Positions 44,772-53,928 are shown, counted from the stretch's first letter. The stretch is DNA of 64,000 bases from PGYR01 sp041675005 (GCA_041675005.1 JBAYUQ010000003.1:124001-188000), one strand, 5' to 3'. Notes: generated by a model from the sequence alone, not told the origin. Made by a program: numbers and translations.

Positions 44772-44804
44772 CTTTTTGGATGGGATATATCGTTCCTTAC
44801 CCTC

Positions 44805-44866
44805 TTACCTACCAAGCTGACCGCTCAGCATGAGTATCATAGTCTCGTAGGTTTTGATTTTGTATT
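44805..44866 (-). repeat. Duplicate of the tolC 3' end
   Basis: This 62-base stretch matches 45400-45461 with three mismatches, including the same stop codon and the codons for KTYETMILMLSGQLGR. It abuts the stop codon of the dead toxin gene, so the toxin-antitoxin pair lies between two copies of the tolC tail. Confidence 0.85.
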
Positions 44867-45163
44867 ATTCAATTAGAAAGTCTGGAAATTCTTTAGCACT
44901 ATGATGAATAGTTAATATATCCACTCGAGTAACATCTTTTAAATAATATATAACTCTGTACTTATTAACTATTATTTCACGGATTTGGGGGTTATTTAAC
45001 TCAGGTACAATTCTTCCTATTCTAGTATTGTTTTTGATAAACGATGTGTTTTTATGATTCCTTCTATTTGTCTTTGAGCATATTTTACAGAATCATTAGA
45101 TATATAATCGAATATGTTTTTCATATCTGACTTAGTCTGCCTAGTCCATTTTATTTGAACCAT
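44865..45163 (-). pseudogene. RelE/ParE-type toxin, frameshifted
   Basis: Reading from ATG at 45163: MVQIKWTRQTKSDMKNIFDY, then SNDSVKYAQRQIEGI, typical of RelE/ParE toxins, and the frame soon hits a stop. In the +1 frame the homology resumes from about base 45040 with NTRIGRIVPELNNPQIREI, NKYRVIYYLKDVTRVDIL and HHSAKEFPDFLIE, reaching a stop at 44865. A single-base indel near 45045 explains this. The toxin is probably dead. Its start overlaps the antitoxin end, the usual antitoxin-toxin order. Confidence 0.8.
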
Positions 45164-45333
45164 TGCTCGATCTCAGCATTTAGCTCTTCTTCGCTGATTA
45201 CATCATCGGCTTCAGATTGCTTTAATCCTATTTCAATCTTTTCGATTAGGATAAGTCAATCAATCAATTCATCAATAGTGAATGAATCGGGAAGTAAATC
45301 TAATTGGTTTATTAAACTTTCTTTTGTTATCAT
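45151..45333 (-). pseudogene. Antitoxin of the RelE/ParE pair, nonsense mutation
   Basis: From ATG at 45333 the frame reads MITKESLINQLDLLPDSFTI, DELID, then an in-frame TGA, then LILIEKIEIGLKQSEADDVI, SEEELNAEIEQWFK and stop. Related small Bacteroidota antitoxins usually carry arginine at the stop position, so CGA to TGA is the simplest explanation. The remaining frame is intact. With the toxin frameshifted as well, the loss of the antitoxin would be harmless. Confidence 0.75.
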
Positions 45334-45399
45334 ACTTTTCTCCAAGTGCTATTAAGTAGCTAAACGCAATATAATAAATTAAGTTGTAATAATTAATAA

Positions 45400-46695
45400 T
45401 TACCTCCCAAGCTGACCACTCAGCATGAGTATCATAGTCTCGTAGGTTTTGATTTCGTATTTGAGGTTTACTATTCGCTGCTCGGTTGCGAGTAGATTGA
45501 TTTGTGATTGGCGGAGATCAATTGAGTTGATAGTACCGTATTTGAACATACTTTTTGAACGTTCGAAATTCTCATTCGCAGTTTTTAGGTTCCGTATCTC
45601 TAGTTCCAATATCTCCTTCAGGTCAGAGTAAGACTGGTAATTAGTCATCATGTTCATTTCTATCACGGCTCTTATGCTCTGAATGAATATGTCTTGTTTT
45701 TCTTGTAGGATTTCCGTGTTTTGGTCGGCTATTCTAGTTTGGAAACCGCTGAATAGGTTCCAGCTAGCACTAATAGAAGCATTGTAACCTTGGTTCGAAC
45801 TACCTAATATGAAACCCTTATCAGATTCTTGTTCGGTGTAGCTATACGCGGCATTGAACTTTACATTCGGATAGTAAGCTGCTTCTATTATTTTCTCATC
45901 ATACTCTGAAATTTCGCGATTTATCATCGCCTGTTGTATCGAGCTATTTCGCTCGAAAGCCATTTCTTTTAGCTTGGTATAGTCTCCCAATTCATCAATT
46001 TCAATATCAGAGGTCAAATTGTATTGCGCGTCGTTTATTTCACCCATTATATATTTTAATCGGTTAATAGAGGCGTTTCTTTGCACTTTCTGACGTTTTA
46101 AGTTGGAATTGTCCGTATTGTAGTCAACTTCCGCTCTGAGGACTTCTGTGCCTGTCGTAGCACCATATTCATTCGATGCGTTAAGGAAGTTTAATCGTTC
46201 TTGTGAGAATTTCAGAGTTTCGTCTAGTAGAGCTATACTTTTATCTAGCATATTTATCTGATAGTAAGTGTTGAATAGCTCTTGCAATCTAGTCTCTATT
46301 TCTAACTGTAGTGCTATCGAATTCAGATTTTTCAGCTCTTCGAACTTATCGTATCTAGCAAACATAGCAAACCCATCGAACAGTGTCCATCCAAGAGACA
46401 AAGACGCACTTTTGTTAGTTGCTCTGTTGTTATTACCTGGGAATGTACCTTGACTCGTCTTAGTTTCAGCATCTTCTGCTGAGAAGCGATAACTAGCGGC
46501 AGCATCAAGTGATGGTAAAAATCCTGCGTTGCCATAGCTGATGTTATTATCAGTTATTTGCAAATCCTTTTTGACCATCTGTATATTATAATTATTCTGC
46601 AATGTCCTCTCTACAGCTTGTTGTAGAGATAGATCCGTTTGCGATAGCAATAGTACGGGCACTAGTAATATGAAAACTATATTTTTAATCATCAT
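45400..46695 (-). CDS. TolC-family outer-membrane efflux protein
   Basis: 431 residues. Signal peptide IVFILLVPVLLLSQ, then two tandem outer-membrane efflux repeats: LQQAVERTLQNNYNIQMVKKDLQITDNNI and, later, GYNASISASWNLFSGFQTRIADQNTEILQEKQDI, with long coiled-coil helices. It forms the outer-membrane channel of a tripartite pump. Its start overlaps the end of the RND gene by 11 bases; order MFP, RND, TolC. The last 62 bases are duplicated at 44805. Confidence 0.9.
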   Translation of the reverse strand: MMIKNIVFILLVPVLLLSQTDLSLQQAVERTLQNNYNIQMVKKDLQITDNNISYGNAGFLPSLDAAASYRFSAEDAETKTSQGTFPGNNNRATNKSASLSLGWTLFDGFAMFARYDKFEELKNLNSIALQLEIETRLQELFNTYYQINMLDKSIALLDETLKFSQERLNFLNASNEYGATTGTEVLRAEVDYNTDNSNLKRQKVQRNASINRLKYIMGEINDAQYNLTSDIEIDELGDYTKLKEMAFERNSSIQQAMINREISEYDEKIIEAAYYPNVKFNAAYSYTEQESDKGFILGSSNQGYNASISASWNLFSGFQTRIADQNTEILQEKQDIFIQSIRAVIEMNMMTNYQSYSDLKEILELEIRNLKTANENFERSKSMFKYGTINSIDLRQSQINLLATEQRIVNLKYEIKTYETMILMLSGQLGR

Positions 46696-49600
46696 CTGTT
46701 AGATATTTTTTAATCATTACTTCTTCTATAATAGTTGGCTCCAGAGCTTCCGGTTCTGACCATTCATTGTTTCTCAGCCAATATGCAGCATTACGTGTTT
46801 TACTCAAGTAAATAAGCAATACTGGTAGCAATAACAATATGAAAACGGAAGCTACTAGTAAACCATAAGCTACTGAAATAGCCATAGGAATCAAAAATTG
46901 AGCTTGGATACTAGTTTCAAGTAGTAATGGGAAAAGCCCAAGAACCGTAGTAACTGTAGTTAGCAATATAGGTCTGAATCTTGAAATCCCTGCATTATAA
47001 ATTGCATCGTTGAACTTCTGCCCTTCTTTCAAATTATCGTTGAATGAATTTACGAATACTATAGAATCGTTCACTATAATCCCAATCAGTGCTATAGTTC
47101 CATAGAATGACATTACGTTGAACGACATTCCTTGAATGACATGTCCCCATACAGCCCCCATCAACCCAAATGGTATCAGCCCTATTACAATTAGTGCTTG
47201 TAGAGGAGAGCGGAATGATAAACTAATCAAAAAGAACATAAGTATAAATGCGAGTGGTAATATAATCAGCCCTGCACTTAGCTTTTCTATTCTCTTCGCT
47301 TGACCCGATGCTGTTGTTTTTACAGTAGAATACTTAGCTAAAATTGGTGCTAATATGTTTTCATTAATTTCAGAAATAATTAATGGTATTTGTGCTTTCG
47401 GGTCTTTTGTATCAGCTTCTATTGTTATCTCACGCATACCGTCAAGGTGATTTATCTTGATAGATCCACGATCTATTTCGTAGTTGACTAGTTCGGTCAA
47501 AGGATACGAATTCCCTTGAATATCTTTGATACGCATATTATCAAAATTGTCTATAGATGAGCGGTAGTCTTCCGTAAATCTAACCCATACTTTTATCTCA
47601 TCTGCACCGCGTTGCAATCTCATTACCTCTTCGCCGAAGTAACCTTGTCTAATCTGACGTGTAATATCTAATGGAGTAAAGCCAAGTATATATGCTTTTT
47701 CTTTCAGATGTAGCTGTATTTCTCTTAATCCTTGAGGGTCATTATCTGTCACATCTCTTAGCTCTGTGATAGTTTGTAGAGCTTCCTTAAGTTCTTTTTT
47801 CGCTTCTTGTAGCTCTGACAAATCTCTACCCATTAGTGGAATAGAAATTGGTTTACCAAAGAAACTTGAGCTACCAAATTCTGCCTTATCTACTTCTGTT
47901 AATGTACCTACTTTCTCACGTACCATATTAGCAATAGTCAGAGCTGGTATAGTACGCACTTCTTCGCTTTGTAAGAAGACCTGTATATTACCTACGTTCG
48001 CATTACCTGCTTCGGCTTGGCCCCAACCAGATGGCATAGCAGCTACATTTTTCACAACTCTTATTACCATATTCTCATCAGTATTCTCAGTACCTTTTAG
48101 GTCTTCACCTACAGCCCAAATTGCTTTTTCGACTCTGTTCAGTACTTCCATTGTCTGTGCTTCTCGGGCACCAGATGGCAACTCAATTTTAATTGTGAAA
48201 TTATCAGTGTCAATACTTGGGAAAAAAGTAGTTTTGACTACTCCTCCACCAAAAGCCCCAATAGTTATTAGTAACAAAAATGTTGAAATTGCTATTGGTA
48301 CTGAACGATGTTTCATAGAAAATCTAAGTACGCCCTTGTACATTTTGTTTCTAGGATAATTTACTAAATTATCCATTTTATCACGGATTTTACTCTTAAC
48401 GAAATCCTGTTTTAATGCTTTAGAGTGAGCTAAGTGAGTAGGCAATATCACTATTACTTCTAGCAAAGAGAAAAGTAATACGAATATTACCACAAATGAC
48501 ATATCTGAAATTCTTGGGCCAGGAGTATCTATAAAGAAAAATGGTAGAAATGCTACTACCGTTGTCAATACAGCAAAGACAACAGATGGTAATACTTGTA
48601 AAGTTCCACGAATGGCTGCTCTATATGATTTCTGACCATCTTCGTAGTTCTGGAATATCTGCTCCCCGACGACAATTCCATCATCGACGACAATCCCCAC
48701 TACTACTATACATCCGAAAAGGGATATAACATTGATTGTGATACCAAATAAATATGCCATTAGGAACATTCCCAAAAATGAGAATGGTAATGACATAGCT
48801 ACCCAAAAAGCTAATCGCCAATTAAGGAATAGAGCTAATGATAACACTACTAAAAGTGCTCCAATAGTTCCATTTTCTAATAGCAATTTAATACGACCAC
48901 GCAAACTTTCAGTAGCATCGTCTATAAGAGCAGCTTCTATATTGGGATACTTCCCATTGAAATTCTCTTGGTATTCTTTTGCCGCATCAGCTATATCTAG
49001 AGCATTTTCGCCATAGATTTTACTTACTGAGATAATAACAGCAGGTTTCCCGTTTACAAATGAGCGTTGTGGGTCTTCTGCGAATCTATCTTCGATTTTA
49101 GCAATATCTTGTAATCTAATAAAAGAACCATCGCGGTTAGTACGGACTACTACTTCTTGTAGATCATCTGCATAATAATTTTTTCCTTCATAACGAATAA
49201 GTAATTCTTCATTATCTGTCTTTATTTTACCTGCCGAAAGGTCTCTATTTGTAGTGCTTACAGCCGCCACAACCTCTGGAAATGTTAGCTGATAGCGACG
49301 CATAGTCTCTTCATCTAGGGCTATATTTATCTCCGAAGCAGGGAATCCGGATAATGCTACTTGAGATATAGATGGTATATCTCTTAGATCATCTTCTACT
49401 TCCTGTGCTGTACGTTTCAGAGTTGCTAAATCCACATCTCCGAATATAGCAAAGCTATAAGTAAACTCGATAGCTGGTCGCTTGGAAACTACTGGTGGTT
49501 CCATTCCTGATGGGAACGAATTCACTCTGTCAACAGCATTACGCACATCTATTAGCACTTCATCCGTGTCGTATTCTTCTAGTACTTCAACGGTGATAGA

Positions 49601-49870
49601 ACCAGCATTCTCTTGCGAGGTAGATTGATAATTATCTACACCCTGCACACCTTTTAGATTGTCTTCTATTTTTTGGATTATTCCATTTTCGATTTCTTCG
49701 GGAGAAGCCCCAGGGTATATAACACTTATGTTTATATTCTTGCTCTCTCGCTCTGGGAAGAAAGAAGATTTCATGTTTAATAGGGCTAACACACCAAAGA
49801 GCATGACTAATATCAGAATAGTATTAGACCAAGTAGGGTATTTTATAAAGTATCTTATGAATGCTTTCAT
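46685..49870 (-). CDS. RND-family efflux permease
   Basis: 1061 residues, typical of AcrB/HAE1 proteins. N-terminal membrane helix (WSNTILILVMLFGVLALLNM), PERESKNINISVIYPGASPEEIE at the porter domain, and a transmembrane block around LFGCIVVVGIVVDDGIVVGEQIFQNYEDG, where the DD pair is the likely proton relay. The C-terminal half repeats the layout with GTIALIGIIVNDSIVFVNSF. It is a proton-driven inner-membrane pump; substrate unknown. Probably drug, detergent or lipid export, since no metal-specific motifs are evident. Confidence 0.93.
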   Translation of the reverse strand: MKAFIRYFIKYPTWSNTILILVMLFGVLALLNMKSSFFPERESKNINISVIYPGASPEEIENGIIQKIEDNLKGVQGVDNYQSTSQENAGSITVEVLEEYDTDEVLIDVRNAVDRVNSFPSGMEPPVVSKRPAIEFTYSFAIFGDVDLATLKRTAQEVEDDLRDIPSISQVALSGFPASEINIALDEETMRRYQLTFPEVVAAVSTTNRDLSAGKIKTDNEELLIRYEGKNYYADDLQEVVVRTNRDGSFIRLQDIAKIEDRFAEDPQRSFVNGKPAVIISVSKIYGENALDIADAAKEYQENFNGKYPNIEAALIDDATESLRGRIKLLLENGTIGALLVVLSLALFLNWRLAFWVAMSLPFSFLGMFLMAYLFGITINVISLFGCIVVVGIVVDDGIVVGEQIFQNYEDGQKSYRAAIRGTLQVLPSVVFAVLTTVVAFLPFFFIDTPGPRISDMSFVVIFVLLFSLLEVIVILPTHLAHSKALKQDFVKSKIRDKMDNLVNYPRNKMYKGVLRFSMKHRSVPIAISTFLLLITIGAFGGGVVKTTFFPSIDTDNFTIKIELPSGAREAQTMEVLNRVEKAIWAVGEDLKGTENTDENMVIRVVKNVAAMPSGWGQAEAGNANVGNIQVFLQSEEVRTIPALTIANMVREKVGTLTEVDKAEFGSSSFFGKPISIPLMGRDLSELQEAKKELKEALQTITELRDVTDNDPQGLREIQLHLKEKAYILGFTPLDITRQIRQGYFGEEVMRLQRGADEIKVWVRFTEDYRSSIDNFDNMRIKDIQGNSYPLTELVNYEIDRGSIKINHLDGMREITIEADTKDPKAQIPLIISEINENILAPILAKYSTVKTTASGQAKRIEKLSAGLIILPLAFILMFFLISLSFRSPLQALIVIGLIPFGLMGAVWGHVIQGMSFNVMSFYGTIALIGIIVNDSIVFVNSFNDNLKEGQKFNDAIYNAGISRFRPILLTTVTTVLGLFPLLLETSIQAQFLIPMAISVAYGLLVASVFILLLLPVLLIYLSKTRNAAYWLRNNEWSEPEALEPTIIEEVMIKKYLTDDD

Positions 49871-49873
49871 TAA

Positions 49874-50983
49874 TTAGCTATCTTTTCTTTTCAATTTTGT
49901 ACCCAGTTTTACATTTGCCAATGATTCTACGATAACTGTTTTGCCTGCGTCCAATCCACGTATATATGCGAAATTTTTACCTACAAATACTAGATCTATG
50001 TTTTCTAATGCTAGTTTGCCATCTTTCATAGTGTAGATTTCGGTGTTATTTATTATTGCTTCCCGAGGTATTTTGTAAACATTAGTTACTTTGTTCCCAT
50101 CTACTCTTCCGTTTACATACATACCATCTTTGAAATCTGCGCTACTAACTTGTACGAACACATTAACTGACTGTGTAGTTGGGTCTATTCGGTCTGAAAT
50201 ACGGACTACTCTTCCTGCGGTTTTATTTTCATTGTGAATCACATCTACTGAAGAACCAATTTTGACGTAATTCAAATCGCTTGAACTTACAGAAAAAGTA
50301 ACTTCGTATAATCCACGACCAGAGAATTCGCCTATTTTAGCAGCAGGTCGTACCAACGCTCCTGGTTCTATAGCACTCATAGTAACTGTTCCATTGAAAG
50401 GGGCAACTATCTCGAATTTGCTTAATCGAACTTCTTGGTTTTTTATATTATAATACTGGCTGTATATTTTGCGAATAGTAAGGAAGTATTTCTCCTTGTC
50501 ACTGTTCGGTTTTGGAAACTCTTTTATGTTTTTCTCAATGTCAAAATTGCTTAGATAATCATTCCATTTCTCAAAAGATTGGGGGAAATCTGTTTTGAAA
50601 TCTGCCATTAGAGACGCGATTGAATTCATCAAATCACTCTTTTGAGTTTTGAGAGTGAATTCCGCTTCCCTCTTGTCTATAGATAACATCACCTCACCTT
50701 TTGAAAAGCTAATACCTTCACGGAACGGCTTACCAGTAGGATCATATATGCCTTGTACTTCAGAGTAAATATCGATTTTATCTTTCGCTCGGACAGTACC
50801 AGTAGCGTTTATATTTACGCTGTACTCATCATATTTGACTTCATCCATCTTGGCGTATCGTACTGTTTCTAGCTTCTTAGGGGGTGTTGGTTTAGGTTTG
50901 TTGTCTATCATAATTTTGGCAACAATTGCACCAACTACGATGATAACTACTGAGATTATTATAACAAGGTGGTTCTTTTTCAT
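49874..50983 (-). CDS. RND periplasmic adaptor (membrane fusion protein)
   Basis: 369 residues. N-terminal signal anchor (HLVIIISVVIIVVGAIVAKIMI), a lipoyl half-motif (YSVNINATGTVRAKDKIDIYSEVQG), short alpha-hairpin, the second lipoyl half (FEIVAPFNGTVTMSAIEPGALV) and a beta-barrel (VKIGSSVDVIHNENKTAGRVVRISD). It links the permease to TolC. First gene of the efflux operon; 3 bases separate it from the RND gene. No regulator is adjacent. Confidence 0.9.
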   Translation of the reverse strand: MKKNHLVIIISVVIIVVGAIVAKIMIDNKPKPTPPKKLETVRYAKMDEVKYDEYSVNINATGTVRAKDKIDIYSEVQGIYDPTGKPFREGISFSKGEVMLSIDKREAEFTLKTQKSDLMNSIASLMADFKTDFPQSFEKWNDYLSNFDIEKNIKEFPKPNSDKEKYFLTIRKIYSQYYNIKNQEVRLSKFEIVAPFNGTVTMSAIEPGALVRPAAKIGEFSGRGLYEVTFSVSSSDLNYVKIGSSVDVIHNENKTAGRVVRISDRIDPTTQSVNVFVQVSSADFKDGMYVNGRVDGNKVTNVYKIPREAIINNTEIYTMKDGKLALENIDLVFVGKNFAYIRGLDAGKTVIVESLANVKLGTKLKRKDS

Positions 50984-51067
50984 ATTTGTAATCGTTTGTA
51001 AAAAACTATTCGAGTAAGACTAATAGCCCCAAATATAATTTTAATTATTCTAATATAATAGAGAAAG

Positions 51068-51271
51068 ATGGATATGAAAGAGCCAAATTATATCGTAGGT
51101 TTATTGCATGGTGTACTGTTCGTTGGATATGTATTCTGGACTTACCTCGTTTATAATCAATATAATCTAAGCATTAAGAAGGCACTATTCATACTAATAT
51201 CATCACTATTACCTTTTGGCACTTTTGTCTCCGATTCTAAGATACTAAAACCATTGGAAAAGACAGAATAG
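51068..51271 (+). CDS. Short DUF3817-like membrane protein
   Basis: 67 residues. NYIVGLLHGVLFVGYVFWTYLV and ALFILISSLLPFGTFVSD match the second half of DUF3817 integral membrane proteins, which usually have an extra N-terminal helix with an LEGIS motif. That first half is absent, so this is either a natural short form or a 5'-truncated gene. Two start ATGs (51068, 51074) are possible after GAGAAAG. Two predicted helices. Confidence 0.6.
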   Translation: MDMKEPNYIVGLLHGVLFVGYVFWTYLVYNQYNLSIKKALFILISSLLPFGTFVSDSKILKPLEKTE

Positions 51272-51310
51272 CTAGTGCCCACTTAAAGATAAGAACCGGT
51301 CACAGATTAT

Positions 51311-51375
51311 GTCAATCAGAGCCAACGTAGTTAGCGCCTGTGCTGAGTCCCGTCGAAGTAAAGAGTCCAGGAGAA
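51311..51375 (+). repeat. Dispersed intergenic element, copy 3
   Basis: GTCAATCAGAG, an imperfect GCCAAC-GTA-GTTAGC hairpin, then CTGTGCTGAGTCCCGTCGAAG and AGTAAAGAGTCCAGGAG. The last part is shared with copy 1 and the first with the copy at 63649. Confidence 0.6.
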
Positions 51376-51460
51376 GGAGCTGATCTTAATAAGAATATTT
51401 ACTATGCCCTGCTATTGTATGATAGTGGGGCTTATTGTTCACTTTAGTCAATCTAATTTT

Positions 51461-52018
51461 TCAAACTAATGAAAAATCAGAATTGTTTAATTTCAGTTTT
51501 GGTTTTATCTTCTTAATAGTATCTGATACTTTTAATTTTTCTTCAGATTCGATAAAAGTAGGAATTAGATATTTTAAATCTATTTTCAATAATCTGTTAA
51601 TTAATACTATGTCTGACATTGTGAAAGGACAAATCCCATTCATTAATTCTGAAGTATATGACTTGCTTTTATGTCCTAATATAGCTCCGAAATCTTGTTG
51701 AGTTAATCCTAATATTTTAATCTTCTTTACTATCAATTCTTTCCTATCTTTTAGGAAAACTCTTTCTTGTTCAGATATTATTTCAGCAATATCGCTTTCT
51801 GCCAATTGTTCATCAGTGATGGTATTCTCATCAGACCAATGCTTCTTTTCGAATGCTTCAATTATATCTCTCAAGCGACTTCTTAGTGTCTTTACAGAGG
51901 TATCATTTTTTGCAAGTAAACGTAGTTTTTTATCTGCATCTAATGCACGCTCATAATCAAGTTGATTAGTGATTGCACCATTTTTGATAATTGTGTTTAT
52001 GTTGAAGTTTGAACTCAT
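51461..52018 (-). CDS. HigA-like antitoxin / XRE regulator, apparently orphan
   Basis: 185 residues. The N-terminal part has YERALDADKKLRLLAKND, typical of long HigA-type antitoxins; the helix-turn-helix lies at about 105-150 (LGLTQQDFGAILGHKSKSYTSELMNG). The C-terminal 35 residues are lysine-rich. HigA-type antitoxins normally follow a HigB toxin gene, but the upstream 150 bases hold only a 20-codon frame. It may be an orphan antitoxin or a stand-alone regulator. Confidence 0.6.
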   Translation of the reverse strand: MSSNFNINTIIKNGAITNQLDYERALDADKKLRLLAKNDTSVKTLRSRLRDIIEAFEKKHWSDENTITDEQLAESDIAEIISEQERVFLKDRKELIVKKIKILGLTQQDFGAILGHKSKSYTSELMNGICPFTMSDIVLINRLLKIDLKYLIPTFIESEEKLKVSDTIKKIKPKLKLNNSDFSLV

Positions 52019-52021
52019 AGT

Positions 52022-52084
52022 TTATATCCAGCCGTTATTACGCAGCCATTTATGTATCGTATTCTTATTATTTATTATTCTCAT
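52022..52084 (-). other. 20-codon frame upstream of the HigA-like gene
   Basis: ATG at 52084 encodes MRIINNKNTIHKWLRNNGWI and stops 3 bases before the antitoxin start. It sits where a HigB toxin would be and starts MRI, as many such toxins do, but is far too short. It could be a toxin remnant or a leader peptide; I cannot tell. Confidence 0.25.
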
Positions 52085-52167
52085 AAACTAATACGCAAAT
52101 ATATGAATAATGTTCGTAATAAAACAGAACTTTATATTGATATATAGATATAGTTGCTTCATCTAAC

Positions 52168-52815
52168 TCACTCAATCAATAGCGAGATAATATAGAAATG
52201 CTCTATTTGATAATCTTCGTACCATTTGCCAAGATTTTCGGTATCTAATATACAATACGAATACATTTCTCCCTCCTCAATTTCATAGGGTGGGTTATAG
52301 GTTAATATTGGAGTGCTTTCTCCAATTGGAACAATGTACTTCTTATCAGTTTTGTTAAGGGCAACTCGCAATTCAAACTTCTTGTTAGAAAAGTATTTTG
52401 CCTGCATCCCAATCCCACTATATTGTATAATAAATTGGCTACTGTCTCTCTCCTGTTTGAGGGCTATCCGTATTTTATATACTGACTCTTTTTCCTTGAA
52501 TCTTATACTATTGCAAATATTCGCTACGTGAACGTAAGATTCACCATTCATCTCAAATTTATCTTCTTTATCTTCGCAAGTCATATCGTAATCGTCAGTC
52601 TTAACTAGTTCGCCATTCTTGTATTCTGTAGTGATTAACTTGAATGTTTTACCCCTCATAGTAGTATCAGTGCAAGAGATAGTAATAATCTTAATATTGT
52701 TGAGCTGATTAGCTAATCTTTGTTCGACATCTTCTACATATTTGAATTTTATCTCTGTACTATCTTGTGCATTTATGCTGAGACTGAGCAAGAAGAATAT
52801 AAAAAGAGCTTTCAT
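52168..52815 (-). CDS. Hypothetical secreted protein
   Basis: 215 residues with a signal peptide MKALFIFFLLSLSINAQ. The mature part is beta-rich with a few cysteines (C48, CEDKED, CNSIRF, YCILD) that could form disulfides. No family recognised. It is monocistronic, followed by an AT-rich stretch and then the REP cluster. Confidence 0.5.
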   Translation of the reverse strand: MKALFIFFLLSLSINAQDSTEIKFKYVEDVEQRLANQLNNIKIITISCTDTTMRGKTFKLITTEYKNGELVKTDDYDMTCEDKEDKFEMNGESYVHVANICNSIRFKEKESVYKIRIALKQERDSSQFIIQYSGIGMQAKYFSNKKFELRVALNKTDKKYIVPIGESTPILTYNPPYEIEEGEMYSYCILDTENLGKWYEDYQIEHFYIISLLIE

Positions 52816-52922
52816 AAGTAACCTAGTTGAATGAGTAACTAAATATTATTTTAATAAAATTACGAAAAATATTTTAAATTCTTTCAGATTCCCACAAAAA
52901 AAAACCACTACTGCATATTGTA

Positions 52923-53073
52923 GAGACGTACTGCGTACGTCTCCATTCATCTGTTCTTATTTGAGACGTATGCAATACGTCTCTACATTCTCCGAAATTG
53001 GCTTTGTTCTCTGTAGAGACGTACTGCGTACGTCTCATAATAGTCCTGCACAGACACGTATGCAATACGTCTC
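52923..53073. repeat. REP palindromes, left cluster (4 copies)
   Basis: Copies at 52923-52943, 52963-52983, 53016-53036 and 53053-53073. Each has a 9-bp stem GAGACGTAC or GAGACGTAT with a 3-base loop. Type a has a C:G pair at the loop base and loop TGC; type b has T:A and loop GCA on this strand, so the types alternate in opposite orientation (BIME-like). The last copy has one stem mismatch. The cluster lies immediately downstream of the RAYT gene. Confidence 0.9.
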
Positions 53074-53079
53074 TACGAT

Positions 53080-53637
53080 TCATTTAATTTTAGAGTTATT
53101 ATATTCGTCTAATTCCCATTTTAGAGGGTTTTCCATTATATACTTTCTAATTTCATAAAGAGATTTTTCATTTCTTATCACATGATCATAATAGTTTGTT
53201 TGCCATGCAAAGTTAGGATTTAATTTTCTCGCTTGCGAAGTTACAGCAGCTTTTAGCCCTCTAACAATAGCAGAGAGATTATTACTTGCTGATTGTAGAG
53301 ACGTATTGCATACGTCTCTAGATATGTTCCTTTCAGTATCGACATTATTTGAACCGATTTCATTCAGTATTATAATACAATGAAAATGATTTGGCATAAT
53401 CACAAACTCATCTAATTCTAAATTCAAATCTTTTCTTAATTCTGGAGTCTTATACCATTCCGTTTCAAGGATTACTCCAATTTTTGAAAGATGCATAACC
53501 CCGTTAGTTATACTTCCGAAAAAATTGATTTTGTCTTTTGTACATATTGTAACAGAGTAGTATCCGGCATTTGAATAATCCCAGTTTTTTAATCTATTCG
53601 ATTGGGTTCTATATTTATTCTGAAATTTATCTTCCAT
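53080..53637 (-). CDS. REP-associated tyrosine transposase (RAYT)
   Basis: 185 residues of the IS200-like/TnpA_REP family. The HUH pair is H84-F-H86 in FVIMPNHFHCIIIL, and the catalytic tyrosine is probably Y150 in NYYDHVIRNEKSLYEIRKYIMENPLKW. The N-terminal YYSVTICTKDKINFFG motif is also characteristic. The gene is surrounded by ten REP palindromes and carries one inside its own frame (bases 53298-53318, residues 107-114, in the variable loop between the two catalytic motifs). The frame is intact and so it may be active. Horizontal or domesticated element. Confidence 0.92.
   Translation of the reverse strand: MEDKFQNKYRTQSNRLKNWDYSNAGYYSVTICTKDKINFFGSITNGVMHLSKIGVILETEWYKTPELRKDLNLELDEFVIMPNHFHCIIILNEIGSNNVDTERNISRDVCNTSLQSASNNLSAIVRGLKAAVTSQARKLNPNFAWQTNYYDHVIRNEKSLYEIRKYIMENPLKWELDEYNNSKIK
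53298..53318. repeat. REP palindrome inside the RAYT gene
   Basis: GAGACGTAT, loop TGC, and its complement: a perfect type b REP in frame within the transposase gene, encoding about RDVCNTSL. Confidence 0.9.
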
Positions 53638-53653
53638 CAGTTGCTCTCTCTCT

Positions 53654-53766
53654 GAGACGTATGCAATACGTCTCTACATTCTCCGAAATTGGTTTTGTTC
53701 TCTGTAGAGACGTACTGCGTACGTCTCAGAAGCGCTCCATTTTTTGAGACGTATGCAATACGTCTC
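53654..53766. repeat. REP palindromes, right cluster (3 copies)
   Basis: Copies at 53654-53674 (b), 53707-53727 (a) and 53746-53766 (b), upstream of the RAYT gene. The stretch 53654-53728 is an almost exact copy of 52963-53037, including the ATTCTCCGAAATTGG spacer, so the transposase gene is bracketed by direct repeats of about 75 bases. Confidence 0.9.
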
Positions 53767-53825
53767 TATGGTTTCTTAATATTATTTTCTCAATTTAATA
53801 AATATTTGTTTTTACCCCCCACAAA

Positions 53826-53859
53826 AAAACCCACTACTGTTTTACCAATAGTGGGTTTT
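53826..53859 (-). terminator. groEL terminator
   Basis: AAAACCCACTA and TAGTGGGTTTT form an 11-bp stem with a 12-base loop; on the minus strand it is followed by a T run. REP copies lie between it and the groEL stop. Confidence 0.8.
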
Positions 53860-53870
53860 GTCTTTTTGTA

Positions 53871-53928
53871 GAGACGTACTGCGTACGTCCCATAATAGTC
53901 CTGTACAGACACGTATGCAATACGTCTC
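53871..53928. repeat. REP pair between groEL and its terminator
   Basis: Type a copy at 53871-53891 (one end mismatch) and type b copy at 53908-53928 (one stem mismatch). The pair with its flanks (53869-53932) is a near-copy of 53014-53077. It lies within the groEL 3' untranslated region. Confidence 0.85.

Noticed and set aside
47766..48359. Plus-strand open frame of 197 codons within the RND gene
   Set aside because: Antisense shadow of a canonical RND permease.
52874..53158. Short frames on both strands through the REP cluster (RRTQYVST, RDVLHTS peptides)
   Set aside because: They are translations of the palindromes themselves, without ribosome binding sites.
52923..53928. Possible CRISPR array
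   Set aside because: The palindromes vary in spacing and orientation, there are no uniform spacers or cas genes, and a RAYT gene explains them.
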